Below are positions 16,718 to 26,136 of a stretch of DNA of 64,000 nucleotides, piece by piece. Origin of the DNA: Tenacibaculum aquimarinum (lineage in GTDB: Bacteria > Bacteroidota > Bacteroidia > Flavobacteriales > Flavobacteriaceae); assembly GCF_022478115.1 (NCBI RefSeq), contig NZ_JAKGSC010000003.1, positions 265,076-329,075 of the forward strand, written 5' to 3'. Under the pieces are notes generated by a model. That model was given only the letters and a program-made list of their open reading frames with translations, was not told the DNA's origin and ran no database searches. How positions within the stretch are numbered: position 1 is the first letter of the stretch; each line of letters opens with the position of its first letter. The translations under genes were made by a program, and so were the position numbers.

Positions 16718-16802
16718 TTGCTTGGTTCTAGTCTACTTACGAAAATCCTCGTGGATTTTCTATTCGGTTTTTATTTACTAAATAAGTTGCGTAACCAAGC
16801 AA
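16718..16802. repeat. Nested inverted repeat after the lipoprotein gene
   Basis: Outer arms TTGCTTGGTT (16718-16727) and AACCAAGCAA (16793-16802) are perfectly complementary; between them an inner hairpin GAAAATCC-TCGT-GGATTTTC (16741-16760) is also perfect. The remaining interior is unpaired and AT-rich. Such a long folded single strand next to the stop codon of a small gene recalls integron recombination sites, but the core sites do not fit clearly. No T-run follows, so a simple terminator is unlikely. Confidence 0.65.
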
Positions 16803-16868
16803 CAGAGCATACACAAACCCTTCAACAAGCCTTCATTTTTAGACATTAACAAACTCCTTAAAAATCAA
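16803..16868. other. Gene-free stretch between cassette repeat and rpsA promoter
   Basis: The gap between the lipoprotein gene and rpsA (16702-17020) holds the nested inverted repeat, this AT-rich spacer in which I see no ORF or structure, the rpsA promoter and an rpsA leader of about 115 bases. Confidence 0.5.
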
Positions 16869-16898
16869 TTGTTTATTTAATAAAATTTCGTACATTTG
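16869..16898 (+). promoter_or_regulatory. rpsA promoter (TTG-N19-TACATTTG)
   Basis: TTG at 16869-16871, a 19-base spacer, then TACATTTG at 16891-16898 match the Bacteroidota -33/-7 consensus. Transcription would begin near 16903-16905, leaving a 5' leader of about 115 bases before the ATG, long enough for autoregulation of S1 synthesis. Confidence 0.75.
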
Positions 16899-17020
16899 CA
16901 CTCCTTTTTACGAGAGCAGATTTGTAAAAGGAATTTATAAAACAAGAACAAGTTTAATATCTCTTAGAGTTAATATCGTTAAAAATCTGATTAACAACAA
17001 GATACAAAGTTAATTTCAGG

Positions 17021-18826
17021 ATGTCTGAAGAAACAAAAAACACTACTGAAGAAGTAGTAACTACACCAGAAGCAGTTCAAGAAACTGTAAACCCAGCACA
17101 ATTTTTAGCAACATTTAACTGGCATAAATACGAAGAAGGTATTGATGAGGTTGATGAATCTAAATTAGCAGAATTCGAAAAAGCGTTAGAAGGAACTGTA
17201 GGTTTCGTAAACGAACGTGATGTAATCGAAGGAACTGTAACAAGAATTACTGAGCGTGATGCAATTATTGACATCAACTCTAAGTCAGAAGGAGTTATTT
17301 CTTTAAACGAATTCCGTTACAACCAAGGTTTAGCTGTTGGAGATAAAGTAGAAGTATTAGTTGACAAAAGAGAAGATGCAACTGGTCAATTAGTATTATC
17401 TCACAAAAAAGCTCGTGTAATTAAAGCATGGGATAGAGTAAACAACGCACACGAAACAGGAGAAATTGTTAACGGTTTTGTTAAGTGTCGTACAAGAGGA
17501 GGTATGATTGTAGATGTATTCGGTATCGAAGCATTCTTACCAGGATCTCAAATTGATGTTAAGCCAATTAGAGATTACGATCAGTATGTAGAAAAAACTA
17601 TGGAATTCAAAGTTGTAAAAATCAACCACGAATTTAAAAACGTAGTAGTATCTCATAAAGCTCTTATTGAAGCAGATTTAGAAGATCAAAAGAAAGAAAT
17701 CATTGGCCAATTAGAAAAAGGACAAGTATTAGAAGGTGTTGTAAAAAACATTACTTCTTATGGTGTGTTCGTAGATTTAGGTGGTGTAGATGGTTTAGTT
17801 CACATTACAGATTTATCTTGGTCAAGAATTAACCACCCGAACGAGGTTGTTGAGTTAGATCAAAAATTAAACGTTGTAATCTTAGATTTCGATGACAACA
17901 AATCTAGAATCCAATTAGGATTAAAACAATTATCAGCACATCCTTGGGAAGCTTTAAATACTGACTTAAAAGTTGGAGATAAAGTAAACGGAGAAGTAGT
18001 TGTAATTGCAGATTACGGTGCATTCGTAGAAATAGAAGAAGGTGTTGAAGGATTAATTCACGTATCAGAAATGTCTTGGTCTACGCACTTACGTTCAGCT
18101 CAAGATTTCGTAAAAGTTGGAGATAAAGTAGAAGCGCAAGTTTTAACTTTAGACCGTGAAGACCGTAAAATGTCTTTAGGTATGAAACAATTACACCCAG
18201 ATCCATGGACAGATATTACATCTAAATATCCAGTAGGTTCTACACACACAGGTATTGTACGTAACTATACAAACTTTGGTGTATTCGTAGAAATGGAAGA
18301 AGGTATAGACGGTTTAGTTTATATTTCTGATTTATCTTGGACTAAGAAAATTAAGCATCCATCAGATTTCGTATCTGTAGGAGACAAATTAGAAGTTCAA
18401 GTATTAGAATTAGACGTAGAAAACAGAAAATTAAACTTAGGTCATAAGCAAACACAAGACAATCCTTGGGATGGTCATGAAGCTACTTATGCTTTAGATT
18501 CTGTACACGCAGGAACAATTAAAGATAAGAATGATAAAGGCGCAACTGTAACATTTGCAGATGGTGTAGAAGCATTCGTTCCAGGACGTTTATTAGAAAA
18601 AGAAGACGGAAGTAAATTAGGAAAAGGAGATTCTGCAGATTTCAAAATTATTGAATTCAGTAAAGAATACCGTAGAATAGTTGCTTCTCATACAGCTTTA
18701 TTCAAAGAAGAAGAAAAGAGAAACATCAAAGCTGCTGCTAAGAAAGCTGCAGACGTTGAAAAAACAACTCTTGGAGACATCGGTGGATTGGCTGAGTTAA
18801 AGAAGAAAATGGATTCTAAGAACTAA
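17021..18826 (+). CDS. rpsA: 30S ribosomal protein S1
   Basis: The 601-residue protein carries six S1 RNA-binding repeats between about residues 65 and 570. The central ones show the classic pattern GxVKNITSYGVFVDLGGVDGLVHITDLSW and VEMEEGIDGLVYISDLSW. A Glu/Thr-rich N-terminal extension and a Lys/Ala-rich tail (IKAAAKKAADVEK) are as usual in this phylum. S1 helps the 30S subunit engage mRNA; in Bacteroidota, where Shine-Dalgarno sites are rare, its role in start-site choice is thought to be large. The gene is alone, with a strong promoter and a strong terminator, and its codon choice looks more regular than that of neighbours, as expected for high expression. Confidence 0.98.
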   Translation: MSEETKNTTEEVVTTPEAVQETVNPAQFLATFNWHKYEEGIDEVDESKLAEFEKALEGTVGFVNERDVIEGTVTRITERDAIIDINSKSEGVISLNEFRYNQGLAVGDKVEVLVDKREDATGQLVLSHKKARVIKAWDRVNNAHETGEIVNGFVKCRTRGGMIVDVFGIEAFLPGSQIDVKPIRDYDQYVEKTMEFKVVKINHEFKNVVVSHKALIEADLEDQKKEIIGQLEKGQVLEGVVKNITSYGVFVDLGGVDGLVHITDLSWSRINHPNEVVELDQKLNVVILDFDDNKSRIQLGLKQLSAHPWEALNTDLKVGDKVNGEVVVIADYGAFVEIEEGVEGLIHVSEMSWSTHLRSAQDFVKVGDKVEAQVLTLDREDRKMSLGMKQLHPDPWTDITSKYPVGSTHTGIVRNYTNFGVFVEMEEGIDGLVYISDLSWTKKIKHPSDFVSVGDKLEVQVLELDVENRKLNLGHKQTQDNPWDGHEATYALDSVHAGTIKDKNDKGATVTFADGVEAFVPGRLLEKEDGSKLGKGDSADFKIIEFSKEYRRIVASHTALFKEEEKRNIKAAAKKAADVEKTTLGDIGGLAELKKKMDSKN

Positions 18827-18850
18827 TATTCTTACTACCATAAATTACAG

Positions 18851-18881
18851 AAAGCCGTTACGTAAGTAGCGGCTTTTTTTT
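18851..18881 (+). terminator. rpsA terminator
   Basis: AAAGCCGTTAC at 18851-18861 pairs with GTAGCGGCTTT at 18866-18876 (11 pairs, one G-U) around a GTAA loop, followed by a run of eight T. This is a textbook intrinsic terminator 24 bases after the rpsA stop. Confidence 0.92.
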
Positions 18882-18927
18882 GTTCTGAACTTGTTTCATA
18901 ATCTTATGATTTTATATTTTTTTTACT

Positions 18928-19009
18928 TGGGCGTTCCCTTTCAGGTCGCGCTTTTCGCTGTATCTTTTATTCATTCTTCATAAAAGGATGCCGCTACAAT
19001 CCCTAACGC
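18928..19009. repeat. Flavobacterial dispersed palindromic element
   Basis: The block begins TGGGCGTTCCC and ends ATCCCTAACGC, with GCGTT/AACGC at the ends. Inside, ATCTTTTAT pairs with ATAAAAGGAT with one bulge, and it contains the CGCTGTATCTTTT and GGATGCCGCT segments I know from intergenic repeats scattered in flavobacterial genomes. It is markedly more GC-rich than the flanks. Function unknown; it may be a REP-like unit mobilised by a distant transposase. Confidence 0.7.
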
Positions 19010-19115
19010 AACTACTTGCTAACAAAAAGTAATTTTTCTTTTGTCTTTTCTCTTTAATCTTTTATCTAATTCGTATTTTTACACTCAAACAAATTGTAAA
19101 AAGTAAATTAAAGAA

Positions 19116-20507
19116 ATGACATTAATAAAATCTATATCAGGAATAAGAGGAACAATTGGAGGAAATATTGGAGATAATTTAACACCAATAGATGCCGTAA
19201 AATTTGCATCCGCTTACGGAACCTTTATCAAAAATAACAATCCTAAGAAAGATAAAATAAAAATTATTATTGGTAGAGATGCACGTATTTCTGGTAAAAT
19301 GATAAGTTCTTTAGTAGCAAATACATTGGTAGGTTTGGGAATTGATGTTGTAGATTTAGGATTATCAACAACACCAACAGTAGAAGTTGCTGTACCGTTA
19401 GAAAAAGCCGATGGAGGAATCATTTTAACAGCATCGCACAACCCAAAACAATGGAATGCGTTAAAGTTATTAAATGAAAAAGGAGAGTTTTTAAATGGAG
19501 AAGACGGAGCAAAGATTTTAGAAATTGCAGAAAGCGATAACCTAACATTTGCAGAAGTAGACGATTTAGGAACGTATAAGAAGAATAAGAAGTACTTAAA
19601 AAAACATATAAAAGAAGTTTTAAAGTTAGATTTAGTTGATGTAAAAGCAATTAAAAAAGCAAACTTTAAAGTTGTAGTTGATGGTGTAAACTCTACTGGA
19701 GGAATCTTTATTCCAGCTTTATTAAAAAAGTTAAACGTAGAATGTGTTGAGTTATATTGTGAGCCAAACGGACAGTTTCCTCACAACCCAGAACCATTAA
19801 AAGAAAACTTAACCGATATTGCTGAATTGGTAGTTAAAGAAAAAGCTGATTTAGGAATTGTTGTAGATCCAGACGTAGATAGATTAGCGTTAATCTCAGA
19901 AGATGGTTCTATGTTTGGAGAAGAATACACACTAGTTGCTTGTGCAGATTACGTTTTAGGACGTTTAGGAGGCGGAAACACAGTTTCTAACCTTTCATCT
20001 TCAAGAGCGCTTAGAGATGTTACAGAAAAGCACGGAGGAACCTATACAGCTTCAGCAGTTGGAGAAGTAAACGTGGTAATTAAAATGAAAGAAACAAACA
20101 CCGTAATTGGTGGAGAAGGAAATGGAGGAATTATTTATCCAGCTTCTCACTACGGAAGAGATTCTTTAGTTGGTGTAGCGTTGTTTTTATCGCATTTAGC
20201 ACACAAGAAAATGTCTTGTAAAGAATTAAGAGATTCGTATCCAAGTTACTTTATGAGTAAAAATAAGATTCAATTAACACCACAAATAAATGTTGATGAA
20301 ATCTTAGAAACAATGGCTTCAACATATAAAAATGAAGATGTAAACACTATAGATGGTGTAAAAATTGATTTTGCAGAAGAATGGATTCATTTAAGAAAAT
20401 CGAATACAGAGCCAATTATTAGAATTTATACAGAAGCTAAAAGTCAGCAAAAAGCAGACGATTTAGCGGTGCGTTTTATCAAAGAAATAGAAGAAATTAT
20501 TAAGTAA
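19116..20507 (+). CDS. glmM: Phosphoglucosamine mutase
   Basis: GlmM interconverts glucosamine-6-phosphate and glucosamine-1-phosphate on the way to UDP-GlcNAc for peptidoglycan and lipopolysaccharide. The 463-residue protein has the four domains of the phosphohexomutase family: IIGRDARISGKM near residues 50-62, the catalytic phosphoserine loop TASHNPKQWNALK with Ser107, the magnesium loop VDPDVDRLA, the sugar-binding GEGNGGIIYP, and the phosphate-binding RKSNTEPIIRIYTEA at the C terminus. Among flavobacterial phosphohexomutases this form is commonly annotated GlmM; phosphomannomutase activity cannot be excluded. The gene is preceded by a dispersed repeat and a purine/pyrimidine-biased tract. 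Confidence 0.93.
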   Translation: MTLIKSISGIRGTIGGNIGDNLTPIDAVKFASAYGTFIKNNNPKKDKIKIIIGRDARISGKMISSLVANTLVGLGIDVVDLGLSTTPTVEVAVPLEKADGGIILTASHNPKQWNALKLLNEKGEFLNGEDGAKILEIAESDNLTFAEVDDLGTYKKNKKYLKKHIKEVLKLDLVDVKAIKKANFKVVVDGVNSTGGIFIPALLKKLNVECVELYCEPNGQFPHNPEPLKENLTDIAELVVKEKADLGIVVDPDVDRLALISEDGSMFGEEYTLVACADYVLGRLGGGNTVSNLSSSRALRDVTEKHGGTYTASAVGEVNVVIKMKETNTVIGGEGNGGIIYPASHYGRDSLVGVALFLSHLAHKKMSCKELRDSYPSYFMSKNKIQLTPQINVDEILETMASTYKNEDVNTIDGVKIDFAEEWIHLRKSNTEPIIRIYTEAKSQQKADDLAVRFIKEIEEIIK

Positions 20508-20546
20508 AAGTACTTCTTAGTAAAGTAGTATAATTCGTTGTTTATT

Positions 20547-22016
20547 ATGAGTAATTTAGAACAGTATTTTCAGCAATTTAGAAAGCATATTATTGGTAAA
20601 GACCAAACATTTATGTCTCCTTATGGTGAACAAAAAATTATATATTGTGATTGGACTGCAAGTGGAAGATTGTACAGACCAATAGAAGAAAAGTTAATAA
20701 ATGATTTAGGTCCTTTTGTAGCAAATACTCATACAGAAACTTCTACTACAGGTGCAGCAATGACATTGGCGTACCATGAAGCTAGAAATATTATTAAACG
20801 TCATGTAAATGCTTCTAAAAATGATATTCTTATTACTGAAGGAAGTGGAATGACAGGTGTTGTAAATAAGTTTCAACGAATTTTAGGATTAAAAATTTCT
20901 GAAAATTTAAAAGAAAATACTATTGTTCCTGAAAAGAAAAAACCAGTAGTTTTTGTTAGCCACATGGAACACCATTCTAATCAGACTTCATGGTTAGAAA
21001 CTATAGCAGATGTTGTAGTTGTTCCTTGTAATAAAGCAGGTTTAGTTTGTTTGCAAATGTTTGAAGAAACAATAATTAAATATAAAGATAGACCAATAAA
21101 AATTGCTTCAATAAGTGGAGGTTCTAATGTAACAGGAATTAAAACAAATCACCATAAAGTTGCAGCCTTAATTCATAAATATGGCGGATTGTGTTTTGTA
21201 GATTTTGCGTGTTCAGCACCATATATCGATATAGATATGCATCCAGAAAATGAAGATGAATATTTAGATGCAGTTCTATTTTCTCCTCATAAATTTTTAG
21301 GAGGACCTGGAAGTTCGGGGGTTTTAATTTTTAATAAGAAACTATACAAAAACATGATTCCTGATAACCCAGGAGGAGGAACTGTTAGTTATACAAATCC
21401 TTGGGGACAACATGATTATTTTGATGATGTAGAAACTAGAGAAGATGGTGGAACTCCTGCTTTTTTACAAACCATAAAAATTGCATTAAGTATTCAGTTG
21501 AAAGATAAAATGGGAACTGAAAACATTAAAAAGCGAGAAGATGAAATAAACGAGCAATTATTTGCTGTTTTAGAAAGTTTGGAAGGTGTACATATTTTAG
21601 CGCCCAATAATAAAGATAGATTGAGTATTTTTTCTTTTTATTTCGAAAAATATCATTTCAATTTAGTTGTTAAATTGTTAAATGATAGGTTTGGAATACA
21701 AACACGTGGTGGTTGTTCTTGTGCAGGAACTTATGGGCATTTCTTATTAAATGTAAATCAAGAAACATCTAATAGAATTAAAGGAGAAATTTTAGAAGGT
21801 TGTAATACTGAAAAACCAGGTTGGATTCGCCTTTCAATTCATCCAACAATTACAAATGAAGAAATTAACTTTATCTGTGATTCCTTAAGAATTCTTAATG
21901 AAAATATAGCAGATTGGTCTAAGGATTATAAATACGACATGCAGAAAAATGACTATGTTCACATTTCAGCAAAACCAATAGAAAAGAAATTAGTAGAAAA
22001 CTGGTTTTCAGTTTAA
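20547..22016 (+). CDS. Class V aminotransferase-fold PLP enzyme (cysteine-desulfurase-like)
   Basis: From the ATG at 20547 the product has 489 residues. It has the fold-type I class V signature: the PLP lysine Lys249 in LFSPHKFLGGPGSSG, a histidine above the ring in SHMEHHSNQTSW, and the C-terminal TRGGCSCAGTYGH where SufS/IscS enzymes carry their reactive cysteine. It is longer than a true SufS (about 405) and has WTASGRLYRPIEEKL at the N terminus, typical of a separate flavobacterial branch. Activity on cysteine or another amino acid remains undecided. A separate IscS-like gene lies at 46.8 kb. It converges with the acyltransferase gene (4-base overlap). Confidence 0.88.
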   Translation: MSNLEQYFQQFRKHIIGKDQTFMSPYGEQKIIYCDWTASGRLYRPIEEKLINDLGPFVANTHTETSTTGAAMTLAYHEARNIIKRHVNASKNDILITEGSGMTGVVNKFQRILGLKISENLKENTIVPEKKKPVVFVSHMEHHSNQTSWLETIADVVVVPCNKAGLVCLQMFEETIIKYKDRPIKIASISGGSNVTGIKTNHHKVAALIHKYGGLCFVDFACSAPYIDIDMHPENEDEYLDAVLFSPHKFLGGPGSSGVLIFNKKLYKNMIPDNPGGGTVSYTNPWGQHDYFDDVETREDGGTPAFLQTIKIALSIQLKDKMGTENIKKREDEINEQLFAVLESLEGVHILAPNNKDRLSIFSFYFEKYHFNLVVKLLNDRFGIQTRGGCSCAGTYGHFLLNVNQETSNRIKGEILEGCNTEKPGWIRLSIHPTITNEEINFICDSLRILNENIADWSKDYKYDMQKNDYVHISAKPIEKKLVENWFSV

Positions 22017-22918
22017 GCTTTCTTTCTAAGTTTTAACCATTCATCATATTTGCCTTTATGCTTGAATCTCTTATGAGACCAAAGATAAAACTCGGGCTGT
22101 TTTACAATATGATCTTCCGTTATTTTAAGGTATTTTTCAGTTAAATCATAATCTTTAAAATCGTTTGGAGATGCTGTTATTAATTGTAAATCAGAAGTGT
22201 AATGCCCTCTTTTAATTTTAGTTGTATTAATATTTACAACAGCAAGATTAAATTTTTTGGCTATAGTTTCTGCGCCAGTATGTACAGGAACAAAATTATT
22301 TAAAAATGTAGCCCAATGTCTTGTTTTAATTGGCATAGGAGATTGGTCGCTAAGCAACATATATAAACTTTGTTGTTTGGTTTTAAATCGCTCCTGAAGC
22401 TTGCTATTGAATAATCCTGTAGGGCAACCATTATAACCAAACCTAATTCTAGAATTATAAATTACTTTCTCAAAATATTTATTCTGAATTTTTGTGTAAG
22501 CTCCTAAGCAGCTAATGTCCACAAATAAAGGCAGACCAAAAGCCCATTCCCAATTTGCTTGGTGTGAACCTACTAAAGCAATATTTTTACCTTCTTTAGT
22601 TAATTTATCAATAATTTCGATATTGGTATACTGATATCTTTTCTTTATTTCTTTTTCAGAAATTGAAAAGGATTTTATGCTTTCAAATATTAAATCTGTA
22701 AAATGTTGGAAGAATTTTTTAGAAATGCTTTTAAGTTCTTTTTCACTTTTATCAGGAAAGGCAGCTTGTATGTTGCTATAAACTACTTTTTTTCTATAGC
22801 CTACTATGTAATATAGAATAAAGAAAGAGATGTTAGATTTTAGATACAAAATTGGCATTGGTAACCTTGAGGTAATCCATATTATAGGATATACAATTGC
22901 GAAAATTAAAAGTTTCAT
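22013..22918 (-). CDS. LpxL/HtrB-like lipid A acyltransferase family protein
   Basis: The 301-residue protein has an N-terminal hydrophobic segment and the lysophospholipid acyltransferase pattern, with the catalytic HX4E motif HQANWE in LVGSHQANWEWAF and a second block LLSDQSPMPIKTRHWATFLN that matches the substrate-binding part of LpxL-type enzymes. These add a secondary acyl chain to lipid A at the inner membrane. It ends with a basic helix (WSHKRFKHKGKYDEW), also usual. It is transcribed alone on the minus strand, divergent from the rhomboid gene (99-base gap). Confidence 0.9.
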   Translation of the reverse strand: MKLLIFAIVYPIIWITSRLPMPILYLKSNISFFILYYIVGYRKKVVYSNIQAAFPDKSEKELKSISKKFFQHFTDLIFESIKSFSISEKEIKKRYQYTNIEIIDKLTKEGKNIALVGSHQANWEWAFGLPLFVDISCLGAYTKIQNKYFEKVIYNSRIRFGYNGCPTGLFNSKLQERFKTKQQSLYMLLSDQSPMPIKTRHWATFLNNFVPVHTGAETIAKKFNLAVVNINTTKIKRGHYTSDLQLITASPNDFKDYDLTEKYLKITEDHIVKQPEFYLWSHKRFKHKGKYDEWLKLRKKA

Positions 22919-22983
22919 AGAGTTGTTTGCTTACTACAAATATCTAACATTTCTATAAATTAACATATTCTAATACAAATTAA

Positions 22984-22991
22984 TAATTTTG
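22984..22991 (+). promoter_or_regulatory. -7 element before the rhomboid gene
   Basis: TAATTTTG fits TAnnTTTG, 26 bases before the ATG at 23018. No clear TTG at -33. Confidence 0.45.
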
Positions 22992-23017
22992 CGTAAATTT
23001 ACCCGAATTTTTAACGA

Positions 23018-23659
23018 ATGAATCAAGTAGTTTTATTAATAATTATTGCAACAGTTTTATTCTCCTACAAAGGATTTAACGATTTTTCTTTTTTTGATAA
23101 ATATAAATTTCAAGTAGGTAAAATACTAGGAGGAGATAAAATAAGAATGTTAACATCTGGATTTTTACATGCAGATTGGATGCATTTAGGTTTCAATATG
23201 TATGCTTTATATTTATTTGGAGGTATTGTAATTAATAATTTAGGAAATACAAGTTTCTTAATTATCTATTTTGGTAGTTTACTTATAGCAAGTATGTATT
23301 CTTTACATTATCATAAAAAAGAACCCTATTACAGTGCAATTGGAGCTTCTGGTGCAGTTTCTGGAATCGTCTATTCTGCAATAATGCTGTATCCAGATAT
23401 GGAACTAATTATGTTTCCTTTGCCAATACCGATTCCGGGATATATTTTTGGAGTAGGGTATTTATTATATTCAATCTATGGAATGAAAAAACAGCTAGGA
23501 AATGTTGGTCATTCAGCTCACTTAGGAGGAGCAATGGGAGGTTTTATTCTTACCATTGTGTTATTTCCTCAAATAATTTCAATAAACAAAACAATGATAC
23601 TTTTATTAGCAGTTCCAATTATTGGCTTATTGCTTTTTGGTAGTAAATTAAAAAAATAG
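23018..23659 (+). CDS. Rhomboid family intramembrane serine protease
   Basis: The 213-residue membrane protein has about six transmembrane helices and the rhomboid catalytic dyad: Ser111 in AIGASGAVSG and His168 in GHSAHLGGAMGGF. The loop HADWMHLGFNMYALYLFG between the first two helices is the usual L1 region with the H-x-N-M-like stabilising residues. Rhomboids cleave membrane proteins within or near the bilayer; the substrates here are unknown. It is followed after 13 bases by the O-antigen-ligase-like gene, so the two are likely co-transcribed. Confidence 0.95.
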   Translation: MNQVVLLIIIATVLFSYKGFNDFSFFDKYKFQVGKILGGDKIRMLTSGFLHADWMHLGFNMYALYLFGGIVINNLGNTSFLIIYFGSLLIASMYSLHYHKKEPYYSAIGASGAVSGIVYSAIMLYPDMELIMFPLPIPIPGYIFGVGYLLYSIYGMKKQLGNVGHSAHLGGAMGGFILTIVLFPQIISINKTMILLLAVPIIGLLLFGSKLKK

Positions 23660-23672
23660 ATAAAGAAAAAAG

Positions 23673-26096
23673 ATGGACAAAACTCAAAACACTTCCCTAA
23701 TATCAAAGATTATATTGCTACTATATTTAGTTGTAGGTTTATCTCCAAAAGTAGTAGAAATAGAATACGAAGGTTTTCAATGGTTATACTTTTCTGTGTT
23801 AAATATAATATCATTAGGTTTTATTTATTCTCAAAAAGATGTTTTAAAGCCTTTTAATGTTGGTAAAAGTACCAAACAGTTTTTTTTAATATTCTTTTTG
23901 TTTTTTATTGCTTCACTTGTATCTATTTTTCAAGCTACAATTGTCAGTGAAAGTTTGGTGCATATTGCCAGGTTGTTTAATGTAATTGTTGCAACTTTTG
24001 TAGTGTTTACTTTAGTTAAAAGTAACCCCAAAGACTTTTTTGAATTTGTTTGTAAAATATGTGTGGTTTTATTGGCTTATCATTCTATAGTTACTCTAGA
24101 ACATTATTTAGGTAATTATAATAAGCCTAGAAATAGAGAGTTATTTAAAACATTTTTATATTATTATGGAAATGTAAATATATTTACTGCAAGTTTAATT
24201 GTTAAACTTCCCTTTGCTATTTACTTATACTTTAAGAGTAATAGTAAAATTTGGAAAATGTTAAGTGGTATTGTAGTTTTTACAACTACGCTGTCATTAA
24301 TTTTTGTAGGATCTAGAGCTGCGTTATTATCTATGGTTTTAATTTTTGGAATAACATTTTTAACTTATTTATTATCTGTTTCTTCTAAAGAGAATAAAAA
24401 GCTGAAAATTGGAAACTTAACTTATTTAATATTAGTTCCGTTGATTGCATTGTTTTTAATGATGAATGTAAATAGAATTGATAAAAATAAAATGAATTCT
24501 TTTGCTTTAGCTACAACTTATAGCTCTAATGATTATAAAAAATTAGATAGATTTATAGCAAAATACCCTAAAAGTGATGTAACAACAGTTGTAGTTAAGA
24601 AGGATCAAGATGATTTTTTAACCAAACTAATAAAAGTTACGGGACGTTATAATATATGGAATTCTGCAATTGTAATTTTTAAAGAGAATCCATTTTTAGG
24701 AATTGGTTATGGAAATTATAAAATTTATCCTCATAAAAACTATTTTTTAAAGAAACAAAGTAGTGGAGGTACCTTTGGTAAACCTATTAGGGTTCATAAT
24801 GATTTTTTTGAAAAGTTTGTCGAAATAGGAATAATTGGAGGAATACTTTATTTAATGCTTTTCATATTTATTTTAAAACAATTAATATCTAAATTTAAAA
24901 GTGAAAATAAGGAAATAGTGTTGTTTTTACTACTTTCAGGGTTGGCTTATACTATTGATGCGTTTTTTAATTTCCCACTAGAAAGAGCTCCTGTACAGTT
25001 GTTTTTTGTACTGGTTTCTGGGTTTGCTCTAGCATTAACAAATTCAAACAAAGAAGAGAAAGAAGCTTCTAGTATAACAAGTATTCTTTTTGTTCCTATT
25101 GTGTTAGTATCAATAATAACTATTTTTTCTAATTATCTAGTTTTTAAAGCTTATAGTATTAATACAGCTATTAAGAATGAAAAAGTTTTAAAGAAAAGAG
25201 GAGATTATGAGTTCACTTTTTCTGAAATGAATGGTTTAATAAAAGAATATCCAACTTTAGATCAAGATGGTATAAAAATGAAATACTATTTAGCTACCTA
25301 TGCTGCAAAAGAACAAAAGTATGACACTGCCCTTGAGATATTAACTCAAGCTTCCAGTTTAAATGTCCATGATTTTTTAATAAAAAAGCAAAAAGCAGAA
25401 ATCTTTTTAAAGGGGCTAAAACAATTAGATAGTTCTGAACATTACTTTAAGGAAGTTTTTAATTCTTATCCATCTTACAAGTTTAACTATACAATGTTGA
25501 AAAATATATATAAAGGAAAAAAGGATACTGTAAATTTCGAAAAATTAATGAATAAGTATACTTCAGTTAATAAGATTGATGCAGTAGCATGGATAAATAA
25601 AACTGATTATTTTTACAAGAAAAATAAAGATTTAAAAGCTGCAATAGAAACTTTAGATACTGCTATATCTTATAGGAAAACTTTAAATTTGCTTGAAGCT
25701 AAACAAAAATTACAGAAGCACAAAAACGTAAATAGTTATATTAAAAAAGCTGAAACAAAAAAACTTTATGATGAAGTAATTGCTTATTACAATAAGGGTA
25801 AGTTTACTGAAGCTAAAACTCTTCTTTTGAAAATGCTTAAAAATAATCCTAATGATCATTTTGCAGTTCTTTATATAGGTATTATGGAGTTAAGCTTAAA
25901 GAACTACGAGTCGTCAGTAAAGTACTTAACAGAGTCTATAGATAAAAACATATTTAAAGACGGTAAGGCTGAGTATTGTAGGGCTTTGAGTTATGAAAAA
26001 TTAGGTCAAAAAGAAAAAGCAAAAGCAGATTATAGAGCTGCAAGAGCTAAGAAGTTTCCGCAAGCAATGAGTTTGCCAGAATCAAAATATAAATAA
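23673..26096 (+). CDS. O-antigen ligase family membrane protein with C-terminal TPR repeats
   Basis: The 807-residue protein has about a dozen membrane helices in residues 10-480. The large periplasmic loop of the Wzy_C/WaaL family lies between about 270 and 390, with GRYNIWNSAIVIFKENPFLGIGYGNY and, after it, VHNDFFEKFVEIGIIGG (the His of HND is the family hallmark). The last 300 residues are lysine-rich helix pairs that read as TPR units (for example YNKGKFTEAKTLLLKML and YCRALSYEKLGQKEKAKADY). WaaL/Wzy_C enzymes join or polymerise surface glycans. A bidirectional terminator follows at 26104. Confidence 0.9.
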   Translation: MDKTQNTSLISKIILLLYLVVGLSPKVVEIEYEGFQWLYFSVLNIISLGFIYSQKDVLKPFNVGKSTKQFFLIFFLFFIASLVSIFQATIVSESLVHIARLFNVIVATFVVFTLVKSNPKDFFEFVCKICVVLLAYHSIVTLEHYLGNYNKPRNRELFKTFLYYYGNVNIFTASLIVKLPFAIYLYFKSNSKIWKMLSGIVVFTTTLSLIFVGSRAALLSMVLIFGITFLTYLLSVSSKENKKLKIGNLTYLILVPLIALFLMMNVNRIDKNKMNSFALATTYSSNDYKKLDRFIAKYPKSDVTTVVVKKDQDDFLTKLIKVTGRYNIWNSAIVIFKENPFLGIGYGNYKIYPHKNYFLKKQSSGGTFGKPIRVHNDFFEKFVEIGIIGGILYLMLFIFILKQLISKFKSENKEIVLFLLLSGLAYTIDAFFNFPLERAPVQLFFVLVSGFALALTNSNKEEKEASSITSILFVPIVLVSIITIFSNYLVFKAYSINTAIKNEKVLKKRGDYEFTFSEMNGLIKEYPTLDQDGIKMKYYLATYAAKEQKYDTALEILTQASSLNVHDFLIKKQKAEIFLKGLKQLDSSEHYFKEVFNSYPSYKFNYTMLKNIYKGKKDTVNFEKLMNKYTSVNKIDAVAWINKTDYFYKKNKDLKAAIETLDTAISYRKTLNLLEAKQKLQKHKNVNSYIKKAETKKLYDEVIAYYNKGKFTEAKTLLLKMLKNNPNDHFAVLYIGIMELSLKNYESSVKYLTESIDKNIFKDGKAEYCRALSYEKLGQKEKAKADYRAARAKKFPQAMSLPESKYK

Positions 26097-26103
26097 AAAC
26101 AAA

Positions 26104-26136
26104 AATCCGAAACCATTTAGTTTCGGATTTTTTTTG
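26104..26136. terminator. Bidirectional terminator between the ligase gene and tRNA-Gly
   Basis: AATCCGAAAC (26104-26113) pairs with GTTTCGGATT (26120-26129) around a 6-base loop. T-runs flank it on both strands (eight T on plus, five on minus), so it can end both the ligase transcript and the tRNA-Gly transcript. Confidence 0.88.

Noticed and set aside
16718..16802. Naming the nested repeat a true attC site
   Set aside because: Only one flank fits the GTTRRRY core; the RYYYAAC partner is not convincing and no integrase is present.
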